In this document: piece after piece, positions 37,632 through 47,764 of the stretch | Layout of the letters: each line of letters starts with the position of its first letter | Position numbering within the stretch: the first letter of the stretch is position 1 | Assembly: GCF_021654455.1 (NCBI RefSeq) | Contig: NZ_AP024276.1 | Coordinates: 496,001-560,000 of the forward strand | From: Streptococcus parasuis | GTDB lineage: Bacteria > Bacillota > Bacilli > Lactobacillales > Streptococcaceae | Reading direction: 5' to 3' | Length of the DNA stretch: 64,000 nucleotides | Made by a program: the position numbers and the translations under genes | Notes under the pieces: model-generated | The model's database searches: none | Told to the model about the DNA's origin: nothing | The model's input: only the letters and a program-made list of their open reading frames with translations

Positions 37632-38114
37632 ATGGTTGCATATAAACAAGATAAAGAATACATGGACTATGTGGGGCATTTAATTGCTACACCTAAAGTT
37701 CAAAAATTGGGGAAGATTCCTCATCATTATTACTCCACACGGTTGGAACATTCCATTAACGTATCTTATACAAGTTATAAAATTGCGAAAAAGTTCGGAT
37801 GGGATGCAAAATCGACCGCTCGCGGTGGACTATTACACGATCTCTTTTTCTATGACTGGAGAGATACTAAGTTTAATAAAAGTCATGCTTGGGTTCATCC
37901 ACGGATTGCTAAGCGCAATGCTCAAAAACTCATTCAACTTAATAAATTAGAAGAAGATATTATTGTGAAGCACATGTTTGGTGCAACGATTGCTCCTCCT
38001 CGCTATAAAGAGTCTTGGATTGTGACTTGTGTTGACAAGTATTGGGCAGTAAGAGAATGGAGTCTGCCTATGCAACACAAGTGGAAAAATCGCAAGGTCT
38101 TTCGTTTTCAATAA
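37632..38114 (+). CDS. HD-domain phosphohydrolase-like protein
   Basis: 160 residues. The HD motif appears as the spaced pattern TRLEHSINVSY (His near residue 38) and RGGLLHDLFFYDW (HD near residue 71), plus later His-containing segments (KHMFGAT). Such enzymes are metal-dependent phosphohydrolases acting on nucleotides or phospholipids, but the substrate of this streptococcal family is not known to me. It lies 21 bp upstream of a Bax-inhibitor-1-like gene. Confidence 0.82.
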   Translation: MVAYKQDKEYMDYVGHLIATPKVQKLGKIPHHYYSTRLEHSINVSYTSYKIAKKFGWDAKSTARGGLLHDLFFYDWRDTKFNKSHAWVHPRIAKRNAQKLIQLNKLEEDIIVKHMFGATIAPPRYKESWIVTCVDKYWAVREWSLPMQHKWKNRKVFRFQ

Positions 38115-38135
38115 GATGATTTAAAGGAGAATATC

Positions 38136-38837
38136 ATGAATAACGATTCTTTTATTATTAATCAGGTGGATAACACCGCCCTTAACCGTTTCTTTGGCAA
38201 GATTTACGGAGTGGTTGCTATGGGAATTGGACTATCAGCATTAGTATCACTCCTAGCTGTGACAGTATTTCAACCTTTGCTACTTAGTTTGCTTAGTGCA
38301 GGTTCCCTCTTCATGATGCTGATCATGATTGGACAGCTTGCCTTGGTTGTTTCTGCTTCAGCAATGGCAGCTAAAAATAGTCCAATGGCTTTACCAATGT
38401 TTCTTGCTTACTCAGTGACAAATGGTATCACCATTAGCATGATTTTGATGTTCTATACTAGTGAAACAGTTGTGCTTGCCTTTGTGTCAGCGGCTCTCAT
38501 GTTTGCTATCATGGCTGTAATTGGGATGACAACGAAGAGAAACCTTTCTGGTATGGCTCAGGCATTGCGTGCAGCTCTTTGGGGAATTATTATTGCAAGC
38601 GTTATTAATATCTTCCTTCGTAGCTCAGGTCTAAGCTTTATGATGTCTATCATTTCTGTTTTGGTATTCTCAGGTTTGATTGCTTATGACAACCAACGTA
38701 TCCGCAATGTTTTCGAACAAACTGGTGGTAATGTTGGTCAAGGTTGGGTCGTATCTATGGCGCTTCAGCTCTATCTTGACTTTATTAACCTTTTCCTCAA
38801 CTTACTCCGTATCTTTGGTGGATTGAGTCGAGACTAA
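38136..38837 (+). CDS. Bax inhibitor-1/YccA family membrane protein
   Basis: 233 residues with seven membrane helices. Conserved elements are the N-terminal LNRFFGKIYGVVAMGIGLSA, the mid-protein GMTTKRNLSGM and the C-terminal LIAYDNQRIRN followed by ALQLYLDFINLFLNLLRIFG. Bacterial members may act as pH-sensitive calcium leak channels (compare BsYetJ). ATG 38136 has AAAGGAG. A long terminator follows. Confidence 0.92.
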   Translation: MNNDSFIINQVDNTALNRFFGKIYGVVAMGIGLSALVSLLAVTVFQPLLLSLLSAGSLFMMLIMIGQLALVVSASAMAAKNSPMALPMFLAYSVTNGITISMILMFYTSETVVLAFVSAALMFAIMAVIGMTTKRNLSGMAQALRAALWGIIIASVINIFLRSSGLSFMMSIISVLVFSGLIAYDNQRIRNVFEQTGGNVGQGWVVSMALQLYLDFINLFLNLLRIFGGLSRD

Positions 38838-38841
38838 TTAT

Positions 38842-38880
38842 GACATATAAAAAAGAGGGTTGCCCTCTTTTTTATATGTC
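38842..38880. terminator. Bidirectional terminator between the Bax-inhibitor gene and pepC
   Basis: An 18-bp perfect stem (GACATATAAAAAAGAGGG with its complement) with a 3-nt loop separates convergent genes. Confidence 0.85.
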
Positions 38881-38885
38881 GTTTG

Positions 38886-40217
38886 TTATGCTAGAGCTCC
38901 CATTGGATCCCATGGGGCAAGGATTTGTGGTTGAGCTTGATAAGCTGCTAGTTCTTCTGGTGTGAGGAATTCTTTTCGGACAACAATTTGATAAGTGTAT
39001 TCGTCCATCCAGCTATCTGATGCGACGAAGTATCCCTTGTCACCAACCTTGTCACCCCAAGAGTTTTCCACTTTCCATTTGAGAGGTTGCTCATTGTCGT
39101 CTAAATCAACTCCAGTTAAGACCATAGCGTGGGTCATCAAACTTTCGGAGTAGTCTAATCTTCCAGCCTTGTCTTGATGGAAATGGATACCCAGACCTGA
39201 AGAGAAGTCGTAGGTGTTGGTTGCCATAATACCAGTTTGACGATTGCTACTTTGACCGACATCGGAACCAAACCAAACGGATTCACCAGCTTTGAGTTGG
39301 GCAATAGCCAGTTCTTTAAACCTGTTCATTTCTACATTGAGGTAGCGGACAGCAGGGGCGCCAACAACGTTCCCCAACAATTCGACTGTATATGATTTAT
39401 TGTAGGGTTTGTCAGTTGTAGGAGCATTGATAATGGAGACATAGTCAGATAGTTTCAAACCAACGTATTTCTCGTAGAATGCCTGAGGTGTGACATTTGT
39501 ATCACGGTGATAGACATTGTCTTTATCTCTATATGCAAAATCAAAGCTGCGTGGAGGGAGTCCAAGGTTGACGGCTAGGAAGTTAAAGATTTCTTGAAGT
39601 AAGTTTTCTTTTTGTACTTGAACTTCTTCTGAGGAAGCTCCTTTGGCAAGGAGGTCTCGCAAGATTTGTGCATCTTGACGGAGCAATTTGTTAAGGTACT
39701 GATTGAGCTCACGGCTGGCACTGGATGAGATTGATTCTGGATAGACGGATTTCGGTACCACACCATATTTTTCAAATAAGGCAACAACCATATCCCATTG
39801 ACCGCCATCTTGTTGCGGGGTATCCAATAAGAATTTTACCTTACGGCTACCAATTTCTTGGTCAGCTGTGGCGATGATTTGTTCGAGGAACCAGTTGGAC
39901 TTTTCATATTTATCCCAAAAGAAGGTATGGGCCTGTGATAGCTCAAAATTTTCCAGCTTGAAGTCTGAGATGAGTTTGTGGCGGAAGGTATTCAATGCAG
40001 CAAACATCCAGCAACGTCCAGAAGCCTTTTGGTTTGAAACAGCGTCCTTGGTCAAGTCGATTGAAAAGACATAGTCATTGTCAATGGCGCTTTGGCGTGT
40101 TTCTAAGGATTTCAAAAGTCCGTTGTGGCTCACGGTATTTTCGGTTGCCTGTAGGCTTGGATTAGCTAGATAATTGGCATACAAGCGTTCTGTAAAATCA
40201 AAATCTAATGTTGACAT
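38886..40217 (-). CDS. pepC: Aminopeptidase C (bleomycin hydrolase family)
   Basis: 443 residues. A cytosolic cysteine aminopeptidase that trims peptides. The active site has Cys69 in KASGRCWMF, His in the MTHAMVLTGVD segment (about 360-370) and Asn in VENSWGD near residue 385. The C-terminus ends in PWDPMGALA, matching the family, in which the C-terminal residues enter the active site. The ribosome binding site is AAAAGGAG. It is convergent with the preceding gene and divergent from lysA. Confidence 0.96.
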   Translation of the reverse strand: MSTLDFDFTERLYANYLANPSLQATENTVSHNGLLKSLETRQSAIDNDYVFSIDLTKDAVSNQKASGRCWMFAALNTFRHKLISDFKLENFELSQAHTFFWDKYEKSNWFLEQIIATADQEIGSRKVKFLLDTPQQDGGQWDMVVALFEKYGVVPKSVYPESISSSASRELNQYLNKLLRQDAQILRDLLAKGASSEEVQVQKENLLQEIFNFLAVNLGLPPRSFDFAYRDKDNVYHRDTNVTPQAFYEKYVGLKLSDYVSIINAPTTDKPYNKSYTVELLGNVVGAPAVRYLNVEMNRFKELAIAQLKAGESVWFGSDVGQSSNRQTGIMATNTYDFSSGLGIHFHQDKAGRLDYSESLMTHAMVLTGVDLDDNEQPLKWKVENSWGDKVGDKGYFVASDSWMDEYTYQIVVRKEFLTPEELAAYQAQPQILAPWDPMGALA

Positions 40218-40350
40218 ATATTACTCCTTTTTTAATGATATTCACATTATAACGCTCATAATTTATTTTGCAAGTATTTGGTGGAGTTGAAAGCTACAGT
40301 TCCTCACATATTTGTGATATAATAGGAAAAATATTTGATGAGGTAGCGAC

Positions 40351-41598
40351 ATGACCAAGACACCATTTGTTAGTAAAGAAATTTTGGATACCATTACGGA
40401 GCAATTTCCGACTCCTTTCCATTTGTATGATGAAAAAGGCATTCGTGAGAAGGCGCGTGCCCTCAATGCAGCTTTTTCATGGAACAAGGGCTTTAAGGAA
40501 TATTTTGCGGTCAAGGCGACTCCGACACCCGCTATTTTGAAAATTCTACAAGAAGAAGGCTGTGGAGTGGACTGTGCAACAGATGTAGAAGTGCTGATGA
40601 GTGAAAAATTGGGCTTTAAAGACATCATGTTTACATCCAATGATACCCAAGCGCAAGAATTTGTCTATGCTCGAAAAGTTGGGGCGACCATTAACCTTGA
40701 TGCCTATGAACACATTGAGTTTTTGAAAAATGTTGCTGGTATCCCAGAAACGGTCTGCCTCCGTTACAATCCTGGAGGAGTCTTCTCACTGGGAACGGAC
40801 ATTATGGACCACCCAGAAGAGTCTAAGTTTGGGATGACCAAAGACCAGCTCATGAAAGGCTATAAGGAGCTGAAAGAACTGGGTGTAAAGCAGTTTGGTA
40901 TTCATGCCTTTTTAGCTTCGAATACAGTAACAAATGACTATTATCCTGTCTTAGCTCGTCAACTCTTTGAATTGGCCTTGGAAATTCGTGAGGAAACAGG
41001 TGTGACCTTGGACTTCATCAACCTATCAGGTGGGATTGGGGTCAACTATCGTCCTGAGCAAGAACCAAACGATATTGCTATCATTGGTGAGGGTGTTCGA
41101 AAGGTTTACGAGGAAATTCTCACGCCAGCTGGTATGGGACATGTTAAAATTTTTACAGAATTGGGTCGCTTTATGTTGGCGCCACACGGTCACTTGATTA
41201 CAAAGGTGCTTCATCGTAAGGAAACCTATCGGACTTATATTGGTGTCGATGCATCAGCTGCCAATCTCATGCGTCCAGCCTTTTACGGTGCTTACCATCA
41301 CATCACAAATGTGACACGTCCAGATGCCCCAATCGAAGTGGTGGATGTGGCTGGTTCCCTCTGTGAAAACAACGACAAGTTTGCAGTTAATCGTGAATTA
41401 CCACGGGCAGAAGTAGGAGACACCTTGGTCATTCATGACAGTGGTGCCCACGGCTTCTCCATGGGCTACAACTACAATGGTCGTCTGCGTTCCTCTGAAA
41501 TTCTTTTACAGGAAGATGGCACAGCGCGTATGATTCGTCGTGCAGAAAGACCTGAGGATTATTTCGCAACCATTTACGGTTTTGATTTTGACAGGTAA
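40351..41598 (+). CDS. lysA: Diaminopimelate decarboxylase
   Basis: 415 residues. PLP enzyme of fold type III that converts meso-diaminopimelate to lysine, which also supplies Lys for the wall stem peptide. PLP Lys55 lies in YFAVKATP, the phosphate-binding LSGGIGVNY is near residues 227-235, and the partner Cys is in SLCENNDKF. It appears monocistronic. GAGGTAGC is a weak binding site upstream. Confidence 0.93.
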   Translation: MTKTPFVSKEILDTITEQFPTPFHLYDEKGIREKARALNAAFSWNKGFKEYFAVKATPTPAILKILQEEGCGVDCATDVEVLMSEKLGFKDIMFTSNDTQAQEFVYARKVGATINLDAYEHIEFLKNVAGIPETVCLRYNPGGVFSLGTDIMDHPEESKFGMTKDQLMKGYKELKELGVKQFGIHAFLASNTVTNDYYPVLARQLFELALEIREETGVTLDFINLSGGIGVNYRPEQEPNDIAIIGEGVRKVYEEILTPAGMGHVKIFTELGRFMLAPHGHLITKVLHRKETYRTYIGVDASAANLMRPAFYGAYHHITNVTRPDAPIEVVDVAGSLCENNDKFAVNRELPRAEVGDTLVIHDSGAHGFSMGYNYNGRLRSSEILLQEDGTARMIRRAERPEDYFATIYGFDFDR

Positions 41599-41601
41599 GT
41601 C

Positions 41602-41630
41602 TTGGAAAAGACTAGGGAATTTGGTATAAT
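41602..41630 (+). promoter_or_regulatory. Sigma-A promoter of yneF
   Basis: TTGGAA and TATAAT with a 17-bp spacer; TGG also precedes the -10. It overlaps the end of the lysA region. Confidence 0.65.
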
Positions 41631-41698
41631 AGGGATATTGAAAGATTGTTAAAAACAATCCAGAATTATACTTTTTAGAAAAGTCAGGAGATTGACAG

Positions 41699-41935
41699 AT
41701 GAACTTAGGTTTAGCTATTTTACTAATTGTATTGGCATTTGCAGGTGGTGTGGCCTTGGGGATTTACTTGTCACGCAGACAGGTGGAAAACTACATTGCT
41801 GATAAACCAATTTTGGATGAGAATGCTTTGCGTTTGATGATGAGCCAAATGGGTCAAAAACCAAGTGAAGCAAAAGTTCAACAAGTGCTTCGCCAAATCA
41901 AGAGCCAACAAAAAGTAGCAAGCAAGAAAAAATAA
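41699..41935 (+). CDS. yneF: YneF/UPF0154 family small membrane protein
   Basis: 78 residues. One N-terminal membrane helix (about 3-24, with GGVALGIYLSRR) and a cytoplasmic tail with PILDENALRLMMSQMGQKPSEAKVQQVLRQ, the UPF0154 signature. Function is unknown. AGGAGAT precedes the ATG. Confidence 0.9.
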   Translation: MNLGLAILLIVLAFAGGVALGIYLSRRQVENYIADKPILDENALRLMMSQMGQKPSEAKVQQVLRQIKSQQKVASKKK

Positions 41936-42025
41936 TCAAACTGGGACTGGGATATTCATTCCCAGATCCCATTTTTTGAGTAGGAAAAGAAAGGCTAGTC
42001 AGATTATCTGGCTAATCTCAGTATT

Positions 42026-42820
42026 ATGGATAATCGACCAATTGGTTTTTTAGATTCAGGTGTGGGAGGATTAACGGTTGCACGTGAATTGATGCGCCAG
42101 CTTCCCCACGAAGAAATCGTTTATATCGGTGATTCCGCAAGGGCTCCTTATGGACCACGACCAGCGGAACAAATCAAAGAATACACTTGGCAGTTGGTCA
42201 ATTTTCTATTGACAAAGAATGTGAAAATGATTGTTTTTGCATGTAACACGGCGACTGCAGTAGCTTGGGAAGAAGTCAAAGAAAAATTAGATATTCCTGT
42301 TTTGGGTGTTATTTTACCAGGGACTTCGGCTGCCATTAAGGCAACAAAAACTGGCAAAATAGGCGTCTTGGGGACTGTTATGACCATTCAGTCTGATATT
42401 TATCGAGAAAAAATTCAAACGCTATCTCCAGAGACACAGGTGGAAAGTCTGGCATGTCCAAAGTTTGTCCCTCTGGTGGAGTCCAATAGTCATCAGTCTA
42501 GCTTAGCAAAGAAAGTTGTTTATGAGACCTTACGTCCGCTTTTAGGAAAGGTGGATACATTGGTTTTGGGCTGTACTCATTTTCCATTGTTGCGTCCGAT
42601 TATTCAGAATGCGATGGGGAAAGATGTTAAACTGATTGATAGTGGGGCAGAATGTGCGCGGGATATTTCAGTTTTGTTAAATTATTTTGAAATCAACCAT
42701 AGCCGCACAGAAAAGGATATTCAGCACCGTTTTTACACAACTGCCAGCCCAGCGGCCTTTAAGGAAATTGCTGAGAGCTGGATGGGCATTGATATTCATG
42801 TGGAGCACGTAGCATTATGA
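42026..42820 (+). CDS. murI: Glutamate racemase
   Basis: 264 residues. Makes D-glutamate for peptidoglycan. Two catalytic Cys are present: Cys73 in FACNTATAV and Cys183 in LGCTHFPLL; the N-terminal [12 protein letters not shown] is typical. The start ATG 42026 has no strong binding site, and upstream ATTs and GTTs do not help. Its TGA overlaps the rdgB ATG by 4 bp, opening a long overlapping operon. Confidence 0.95.
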   Translation: MDNRPIGFLDSGVGGLTVARELMRQLPHEEIVYIGDSARAPYGPRPAEQIKEYTWQLVNFLLTKNVKMIVFACNTATAVAWEEVKEKLDIPVLGVILPGTSAAIKATKTGKIGVLGTVMTIQSDIYREKIQTLSPETQVESLACPKFVPLVESNSHQSSLAKKVVYETLRPLLGKVDTLVLGCTHFPLLRPIIQNAMGKDVKLIDSGAECARDISVLLNYFEINHSRTEKDIQHRFYTTASPAAFKEIAESWMGIDIHVEHVAL

Positions 42821-43827
42821 CAGAAAAAATTTATGAATACAGAGATGAGCAGAATTGGTTTATCGGAAAGGCTAGTTTTGCCAACCTATTTGGTTCCTTT
42901 GGAGAAAATGGAAGAGAGCAGGAAATTTACCAGATTGGTCAGTTGTTTGATAAACTGATTGCAGGTAATTATGAAGATGAGAATTTCAACCAGTGTGTTA
43001 ACATTGAAGTGATCAAACTTCAGTCTGAATTTGCCCTCTTTCAATTTGCCTGTGATATTTTGAATGAGTTAAACAATCGCCAGTTCAAGGTTCTCCAACA
43101 CCAAGGAGCTATTCTGGTAACAGAAAATGACAAGCTTCTCTTGGTTCATCTGCCCCAAGCAGGGGTTAGCACGGCAGATTTCTTCGGTCAAGACAAGGGA
43201 TTGGCAAGCGTGGGAGATACCATCTTAATCGCTACAAAAAATGAAGGTAAGACTAAGGAATTCCGTAAGTTTTTTGAGCGTTTTGGTTACCAGGTCGAGA
43301 ATCTCAACAACTATCCAGATCTTCCAGATGTAGCAGAAACAGGTATGACTTTTGAGGAAAATGCACGGCTCAAGGCTGAAACCATAGCAGAGCTGACAGG
43401 CAAGATGGTCTTGGCAGATGATTCAGGTCTGAAAGTGGATGCTTTAGGTGGCTTGCCAGGAGTTTGGTCTGCTCGTTTTTCAGGACCAGAAGCAACGGAT
43501 GAACGCAATAATTCTAAATTGTTGCACGAGTTGGCGATGGTATTTGAACTAAAAGATCGTTCTGCACAATTCCATTGTACCCTAGTTATGGCTGCTCCAA
43601 ATCGTGAGAGTTTGGTTGTTGAAGCTGACTGGGATGGATATATCGGAATGGAGCGACGCGGTGAAAATGGGTTTGGATATGATCCACTTTTCCTCGTAGG
43701 CGAAACAGGTAAGACCTCGGCAGAATTGACCCTAGAAGAAAAAAATAAGATTTCCCACCGTGCACAAGCACTAGAAAAATTAGTGGAGGCATTTCCAGTA
43801 TGGCAGGAGCAAGCAAAACAATCCTAG
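42817..43827 (+). CDS. rdgB: Non-canonical purine NTP pyrophosphatase with N-terminal extension
   Basis: 336 residues, where most RdgB/HAM1 enzymes are about 195-200. The catalytic domain begins near residue 130 with [14 protein letters not shown] and contains [13 protein letters not shown] (near 200-212), [10 protein letters not shown] and the C-terminal SHRAQAL. It removes ITP, XTP and dITP from nucleotide pools. The additional N-terminal part (about 1-125) looks like an unrelated domain seen in streptococcal orthologues. It overlaps murI by 4 bp and the phosphodiesterase gene by 28 bp. Confidence 0.93.
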   Translation: MTEKIYEYRDEQNWFIGKASFANLFGSFGENGREQEIYQIGQLFDKLIAGNYEDENFNQCVNIEVIKLQSEFALFQFACDILNELNNRQFKVLQHQGAILVTENDKLLLVHLPQAGVSTADFFGQDKGLASVGDTILIATKNEGKTKEFRKFFERFGYQVENLNNYPDLPDVAETGMTFEENARLKAETIAELTGKMVLADDSGLKVDALGGLPGVWSARFSGPEATDERNNSKLLHELAMVFELKDRSAQFHCTLVMAAPNRESLVVEADWDGYIGMERRGENGFGYDPLFLVGETGKTSAELTLEEKNKISHRAQALEKLVEAFPVWQEQAKQS

Positions 43828-44327
43828 TCATGAGCGACTCTCATGGGGATAGACAGATCGTAGAAGAAATTAAAAACCGTTATCTAGGTAAGGTCGATGC
43901 AATCTTTCATAACGGAGATTCTGAACTAGATAGTCAAGATAGTCTTTGGGATGGAGTTTACGTTGTCAACGGGAATTGTGACTACTTTGGTGGTTACCCA
44001 GATCAATTGGTTACCAATTTGGACGAAGTGACTATTGCACAGACGCATGGTCATCTTTATGGTATTAATCATGGCTGGCAACGGTTGGATTATTGGGCAC
44101 AGGAAGTTGACGCGGATATTTGTTTGTATGGGCATCTGCATGTACCTGATGCTGAAGTTCGTGGCAAGACACTTTTTCTCAATCCAGGTTCCGTTAGCCA
44201 ACCACGTGGTCTGGTCAGAGAATGTCTCTATGCCCTTGTAACCATCTATGAAGATCATTTTCATATTGATTATTATAACCGCCAGCACCAACTTTACCCA
44301 GCATTGACAAAGGATATTTCAAGATGA
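43800..44327 (+). CDS. YfcE/MJ0936-type metallophosphoesterase
   Basis: 175 residues. A calcineurin-like metal-binding fold with MSDSHGD, the FHNGDSE block, NGNCD (about 58-62), a TQTHGH-like AQTHGHLYG and YGHLHVP, followed by [12 protein letters not shown]. Such enzymes cleave phosphodiesters; the physiological substrate is unknown. It starts within the 3' end of rdgB, with TGGAGG upstream, and overlaps the CBS gene by 4 bp. Confidence 0.92.
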   Translation: MAGASKTILVMSDSHGDRQIVEEIKNRYLGKVDAIFHNGDSELDSQDSLWDGVYVVNGNCDYFGGYPDQLVTNLDEVTIAQTHGHLYGINHGWQRLDYWAQEVDADICLYGHLHVPDAEVRGKTLFLNPGSVSQPRGLVRECLYALVTIYEDHFHIDYYNRQHQLYPALTKDISR

Positions 44328-44782
44328 TTGCACGTGAATTTGAAGCCTTCTTGTTAGAACAGGAAGAAACCTTCCTTACTCCTGCTGAAAAATTGGCAGT
44401 TTTGGTGGAGAGTCACAATATTGACCATGCAAAACTGTTGCTTAGCCACACAACCTACTCGCGTGTACCTGTAGTGACAGAAGATGGAAACTATTTTGGA
44501 ACAATTGGTTTAACTGAAATTATCAAATACCAGTCAGATAATGTACTGACCGATGATGAATTAAATGAAGATATCTCCCTCATTGCAAAAACAGATGAAG
44601 AAACCGTTGGCCTAGATTATGACTTAACGGAAGTAATGCGAAAATTGGTAGATCAATCTTTCTTACCCGTCCTTGGAGAAAACAGGAAATTCGTAGGTAT
44701 CATTACTCGAAAATCCATTTTAAAAGCAATCAATGCTCTTCTGCATAATTTTCCACTCGCGTCAAAAGAAGGAAAGAAATGA
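44324..44782 (+). CDS. cbpB: Two-CBS-domain protein (CbpB-like)
   Basis: 152 residues composed of two CBS domains. The first has YSRVPVVTEDGNYFGTIGLTE-like strands near residues 45-65, and the second ends in FLPVLGENRKFVGIITRK. Homologues (CbpB, B. subtilis DarB) bind cyclic di-AMP and modulate other enzymes. Binding is inferred from the family. Its ATG overlaps the previous gene by 4 bp, and the downstream gene overlaps its stop by 4 bp. Confidence 0.84.
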   Translation: MIAREFEAFLLEQEETFLTPAEKLAVLVESHNIDHAKLLLSHTTYSRVPVVTEDGNYFGTIGLTEIIKYQSDNVLTDDELNEDISLIAKTDEETVGLDYDLTEVMRKLVDQSFLPVLGENRKFVGIITRKSILKAINALLHNFPLASKEGKK

Positions 44783-45510
44783 AACAAGCGATTGAAACCT
44801 TTATCAAGAGCAAAAAAATCAGCCTAAATAGCCAAAAATCTTATACCTATGATTTACAGCAATTTTTGACCGTGACCAAGGCAGAGATTTCCCAGCAGTC
44901 CCTACTGCTTTATCAACAGTTTCTCTTGGATCTGAAACCTGCTGCTCAGAAAAGAAAAGTATCAACTATCAATCAATTTCTCTATTTCCTTTATGAAAGT
45001 GGGCACATAGACCGTTTCTATAAATTGCAGGCAATGGCAAGCTCTGGTCGTGTCAAAAAGCGGATGGAACGTAAGGATTTATCACTGCTTTTTCGGGAAT
45101 CACCATTTCTTGATGGACAGCTCATTGCACTTTTGATTGCATTGCTAGGGCTTACGCCTAGTGAAATAGCAGAGCTAAAGAGTGAGCAGATTAACCTAAA
45201 CTTTCAAGTTATGACAGTTGAGAAGGGAGCTACCAAACGGGTTCTTAGTTTGCCAAAGGAACTTCTTTCCTATGTAGAAGACCATCTAACTGGAAAATAT
45301 GTATTCGATAAGAAAGGGTACCCATACTCTCGTCAATGGTTCTTTAATCGGTTGAGTGAATATCTACAATCTATAGGAAAAACCGATTGGACTGCCCAAA
45401 AATTGCGAGAACAATTTATTCTACAACAGATAGATGAAGGAAAATCTTTGGACCAAATCGCCAAGGAGTTAGGACTGAAAACAAGCGTGAGTTTGGATAA
45501 ATTTAGATAA
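44779..45510 (+). CDS. xerD: XerD-like tyrosine recombinase lacking catalytic residues
   Basis: 243 residues. An N-terminal SAM-like core-binding domain (about 1-85) and a C-terminal domain of integrase fold. The catalytic set is not conserved. The first Arg position reads LTPSEIAE rather than LRxSEL. The H-x-x-R box reads AQKLREQ, with no His. The second His (LGH) is LGL, and the nucleophile Tyr position ends in DKFR. The streptococcal XerD-like proteins are known to lack dif recombination activity. It lies in the operon just before scpA with a 1-bp overlap, so a role in chromosome segregation is plausible, but not by strand exchange. Confidence 0.87.
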   Translation: MKQAIETFIKSKKISLNSQKSYTYDLQQFLTVTKAEISQQSLLLYQQFLLDLKPAAQKRKVSTINQFLYFLYESGHIDRFYKLQAMASSGRVKKRMERKDLSLLFRESPFLDGQLIALLIALLGLTPSEIAELKSEQINLNFQVMTVEKGATKRVLSLPKELLSYVEDHLTGKYVFDKKGYPYSRQWFFNRLSEYLQSIGKTDWTAQKLREQFILQQIDEGKSLDQIAKELGLKTSVSLDKFR

Positions 45511-46229
45511 TGGATATTAAATTAAAAGATTTTGAAGGACCCTTAGATCTCTTGCTCCACTTGGTATCCAAGTATCAGGTAGATATTTACGAGGTTCCAA
45601 TTACGGAAGTTATTGAGCAATATTTAGCCTACATTGCGACCTTACAGGCCATGCGATTAGAAGTAGCGGGAGAATATATGCTGATGGCTAGCCAATTGAT
45701 GGTGATCAAAAGCCGTCGTTTATTGCCGAAGGTCGTTGAACAGACAGATCCTGAAGATGATCCGGAAATGGATCTCTTGGATCAATTAGAAGAATACCGA
45801 AAATTTAAGCTTCTTAGTGAAAAAATGGGGGAGCAACATAATGAACGGGCACATTATTTTTCAAAACCAAAGCTAGATTTAGTCTATGAGGATGTCCAAC
45901 TAGCGCAAGATAAAACGGTGATTGATATTTTCCTAGCATTTTCAAAAGTAATGGCAGAAAAACAAGCCAGTTTGCGCCAGTCTCATGCAACAATTGCACG
46001 GGATGAATACAAAATTGAAGATATGATGGACTTTGTACGTAATCGTTTTCAGAGTCATCCACGCATCGAACTTCGTCAGCTGTTTCAGGAAAGTCAGGAT
46101 ATTAACGAAGTGATTACGATGTTTCTCGCAACCCTGGAATTGGTCAAGGTTCATGAAATTGTATTGGAACAAGCTGAAATATTTGGGGATATTTATCTAG
46201 TAAGGAGAGAAAATGAATCGCTTAGCTGA
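45510..46229 (+). CDS. scpA: Segregation and condensation protein A
   Basis: 239 residues. The kleisin subunit of the SMC-ScpAB condensin. The N-terminal [22 protein letters not shown] and the [14 protein letters not shown] segment (about 61-74) are typical, and the C-terminal winged-helix has ELRQLFQES and [14 protein letters not shown]. The overlap TAATG with the XerD-like stop and the 17-bp overlap with scpB show translational coupling. Confidence 0.95.
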   Translation: MDIKLKDFEGPLDLLLHLVSKYQVDIYEVPITEVIEQYLAYIATLQAMRLEVAGEYMLMASQLMVIKSRRLLPKVVEQTDPEDDPEMDLLDQLEEYRKFKLLSEKMGEQHNERAHYFSKPKLDLVYEDVQLAQDKTVIDIFLAFSKVMAEKQASLRQSHATIARDEYKIEDMMDFVRNRFQSHPRIELRQLFQESQDINEVITMFLATLELVKVHEIVLEQAEIFGDIYLVRRENESLS

Positions 46230-46782
46230 AATCGAAGTCCTGCTCTTTGTGGCTGGAGAAGAAGGGTTGACCTTACGCAATCTTGCAGAGATGTTGGAAT
46301 TACAACCAACAGCGGTTAATCAGCAATTAGAGAAACTCAGTGAGAAGTACCAAGCGGATTCCGATTCAGGCTTAGCTCTCTTGGAATCATCTAACCGATT
46401 TAAATTGGTTACCAAAAAAGAATATGCTGAGCTTCTAAGAATCTATGCCAAAACACCGATCAATCAGACTATGTCGCGAGCACTTTTAGAAACATTGTCT
46501 ATTGTTGCCTATAAGCAGCCGATTACACGGATAGAAGTTGATGATATTCGAGGGGTTAATTCGAGCGGTGCGATTAGTAAATTACAAGCCTTTGATTTGA
46601 TTCGTGAGAATGGTAAGAAAGAAGTGCTTGGAAGGCCCAATCTTTATGTAACGACGGATTATTTCCTTGATTACATGGGAATAAACAGCTTAGAAGAATT
46701 GCCAGATGTATCTGATTTGGAAATTGTCCAAGAGGAGACTGAGTTGTTCTTAGAAAGAAATGAGTTAGAAAATGAGAATTAA
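46213..46782 (+). CDS. scpB: Segregation and condensation protein B
   Basis: 189 residues. Two winged-helix domains, partner of ScpA and SMC. The N-terminal [15 protein letters not shown] and the middle [25 protein letters not shown] block are characteristic, followed by [17 protein letters not shown]. The start ATG lies inside scpA behind AAGGAGAG. Confidence 0.95.
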   Translation: MNRLAEIEVLLFVAGEEGLTLRNLAEMLELQPTAVNQQLEKLSEKYQADSDSGLALLESSNRFKLVTKKEYAELLRIYAKTPINQTMSRALLETLSIVAYKQPITRIEVDDIRGVNSSGAISKLQAFDLIRENGKKEVLGRPNLYVTTDYFLDYMGINSLEELPDVSDLEIVQEETELFLERNELENEN

Positions 46783-47503
46783 TAAATATATTGCCCATGC
46801 TGGTGTAGCCAGTCGTCGAAAGGCAGAAGAGCTGATAAAACAAGGGCTAGTGACTGTCAATGGTCAGGTGGTTCGAGAACTAGGGACCCTTATCAAGTCA
46901 GGGGATAAGGTTGAAGTAGAAGGTCAGCCAATTTATAATGAAGAAAAAGTCTATTACTTACTAAATAAACCACGTGGTGTTATTTCTAGTGTATCTGATG
47001 ACAAGGGCCGTAAGACTGTTATAGACTTACTGCCTATGGTCAAGGAACGCATCTATCCTGTTGGTCGGCTAGACTGGGATACGTCTGGGGTCTTGATATT
47101 GACCAATGATGGTGACTTCACTGATGAAATGATTCACCCACGAAATGAGATTGATAAGGTATATTTGGCGCGTGTAAAAGGCATTGCCAACAAGGAGGTC
47201 TTACGTCCCTTGACTCGTGGGGTGGTCATTGATGGTAAGAAAACCAAGCCAGCTGTCTATGAAATCATTAAGGTGGATCCTGTCAAAAACCGTTCTGTAG
47301 TTGAGTTGACAATTCATGAAGGACGCAATCATCAAGTGAAGAAGATGTTTGAAGCTGTGGGCTTGCAGGTGGATAAACTATCTCGAACCCGTTTTGGCAA
47401 TCTGGATTTGACCGGCTTACGTCCTGGGGAATACCGCAAGCTGAATAAGAAAGATATTAGTAAGCTCCACACACTGGCTGTTACTAAGACTGTTAAAAAA
47501 TAA
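46772..47503 (+). CDS. rluB: Ribosomal large subunit pseudouridine synthase B
   Basis: 243 residues. An S4 RNA-binding domain ([20 protein letters not shown]) and the RsuA-type catalytic domain with [19 protein letters not shown]; the catalytic Asp is the first D (about residue 103). It forms pseudouridine in 23S rRNA helix 89-region sites. ATG 46772 overlaps scpB by 11 bp, and its TAATG stop overlaps the yidD start. Confidence 0.94.
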   Translation: MRINKYIAHAGVASRRKAEELIKQGLVTVNGQVVRELGTLIKSGDKVEVEGQPIYNEEKVYYLLNKPRGVISSVSDDKGRKTVIDLLPMVKERIYPVGRLDWDTSGVLILTNDGDFTDEMIHPRNEIDKVYLARVKGIANKEVLRPLTRGVVIDGKKTKPAVYEIIKVDPVKNRSVVELTIHEGRNHQVKKMFEAVGLQVDKLSRTRFGNLDLTGLRPGEYRKLNKKDISKLHTLAVTKTVKK

Positions 47504-47742
47504 TGGTTAGACTATTGATCGGCCTAGTACGGCTTTATCAAAAATGGATTTCTCCCCTCTTTCCACCATCTTGTCGCTATCAGCCGACCTGTTCAAATTA
47601 CATGATTGAAGCTTTGAATAAACATGGACTCAAGGGCTTATTAATGGGACTAGCTCGAATTGGTCGCTGTCATCCCTTTGTAGAAGGCGGCGATGATCCA
47701 GTTCCAGACACATTTAGTTTACGAAGAAACAAGCAGATGTAG
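47503..47742 (+). CDS. yidD: Membrane protein insertion efficiency factor YidD
   Basis: 79 residues. A small amphipathic protein with the three-Cys pattern [15 protein letters not shown] and a later GRCHPF, typical of the UPF0161/YidD family that aids YidC-dependent insertion. It is the last gene of the murI-to-yidD series. Confidence 0.94.
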   Translation: MVRLLIGLVRLYQKWISPLFPPSCRYQPTCSNYMIEALNKHGLKGLLMGLARIGRCHPFVEGGDDPVPDTFSLRRNKQM

Positions 47743-47764
47743 GTTAATTGCTTGTTTTTTTGAT
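47727..47764 (+). terminator. Terminator overlapping the yidD stop
   Basis: AAACAAGCA pairs with TGCTTGTTT, followed by a run of Ts; the stop codon is in the loop. It ends the murI-yidD operon. Confidence 0.8.
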
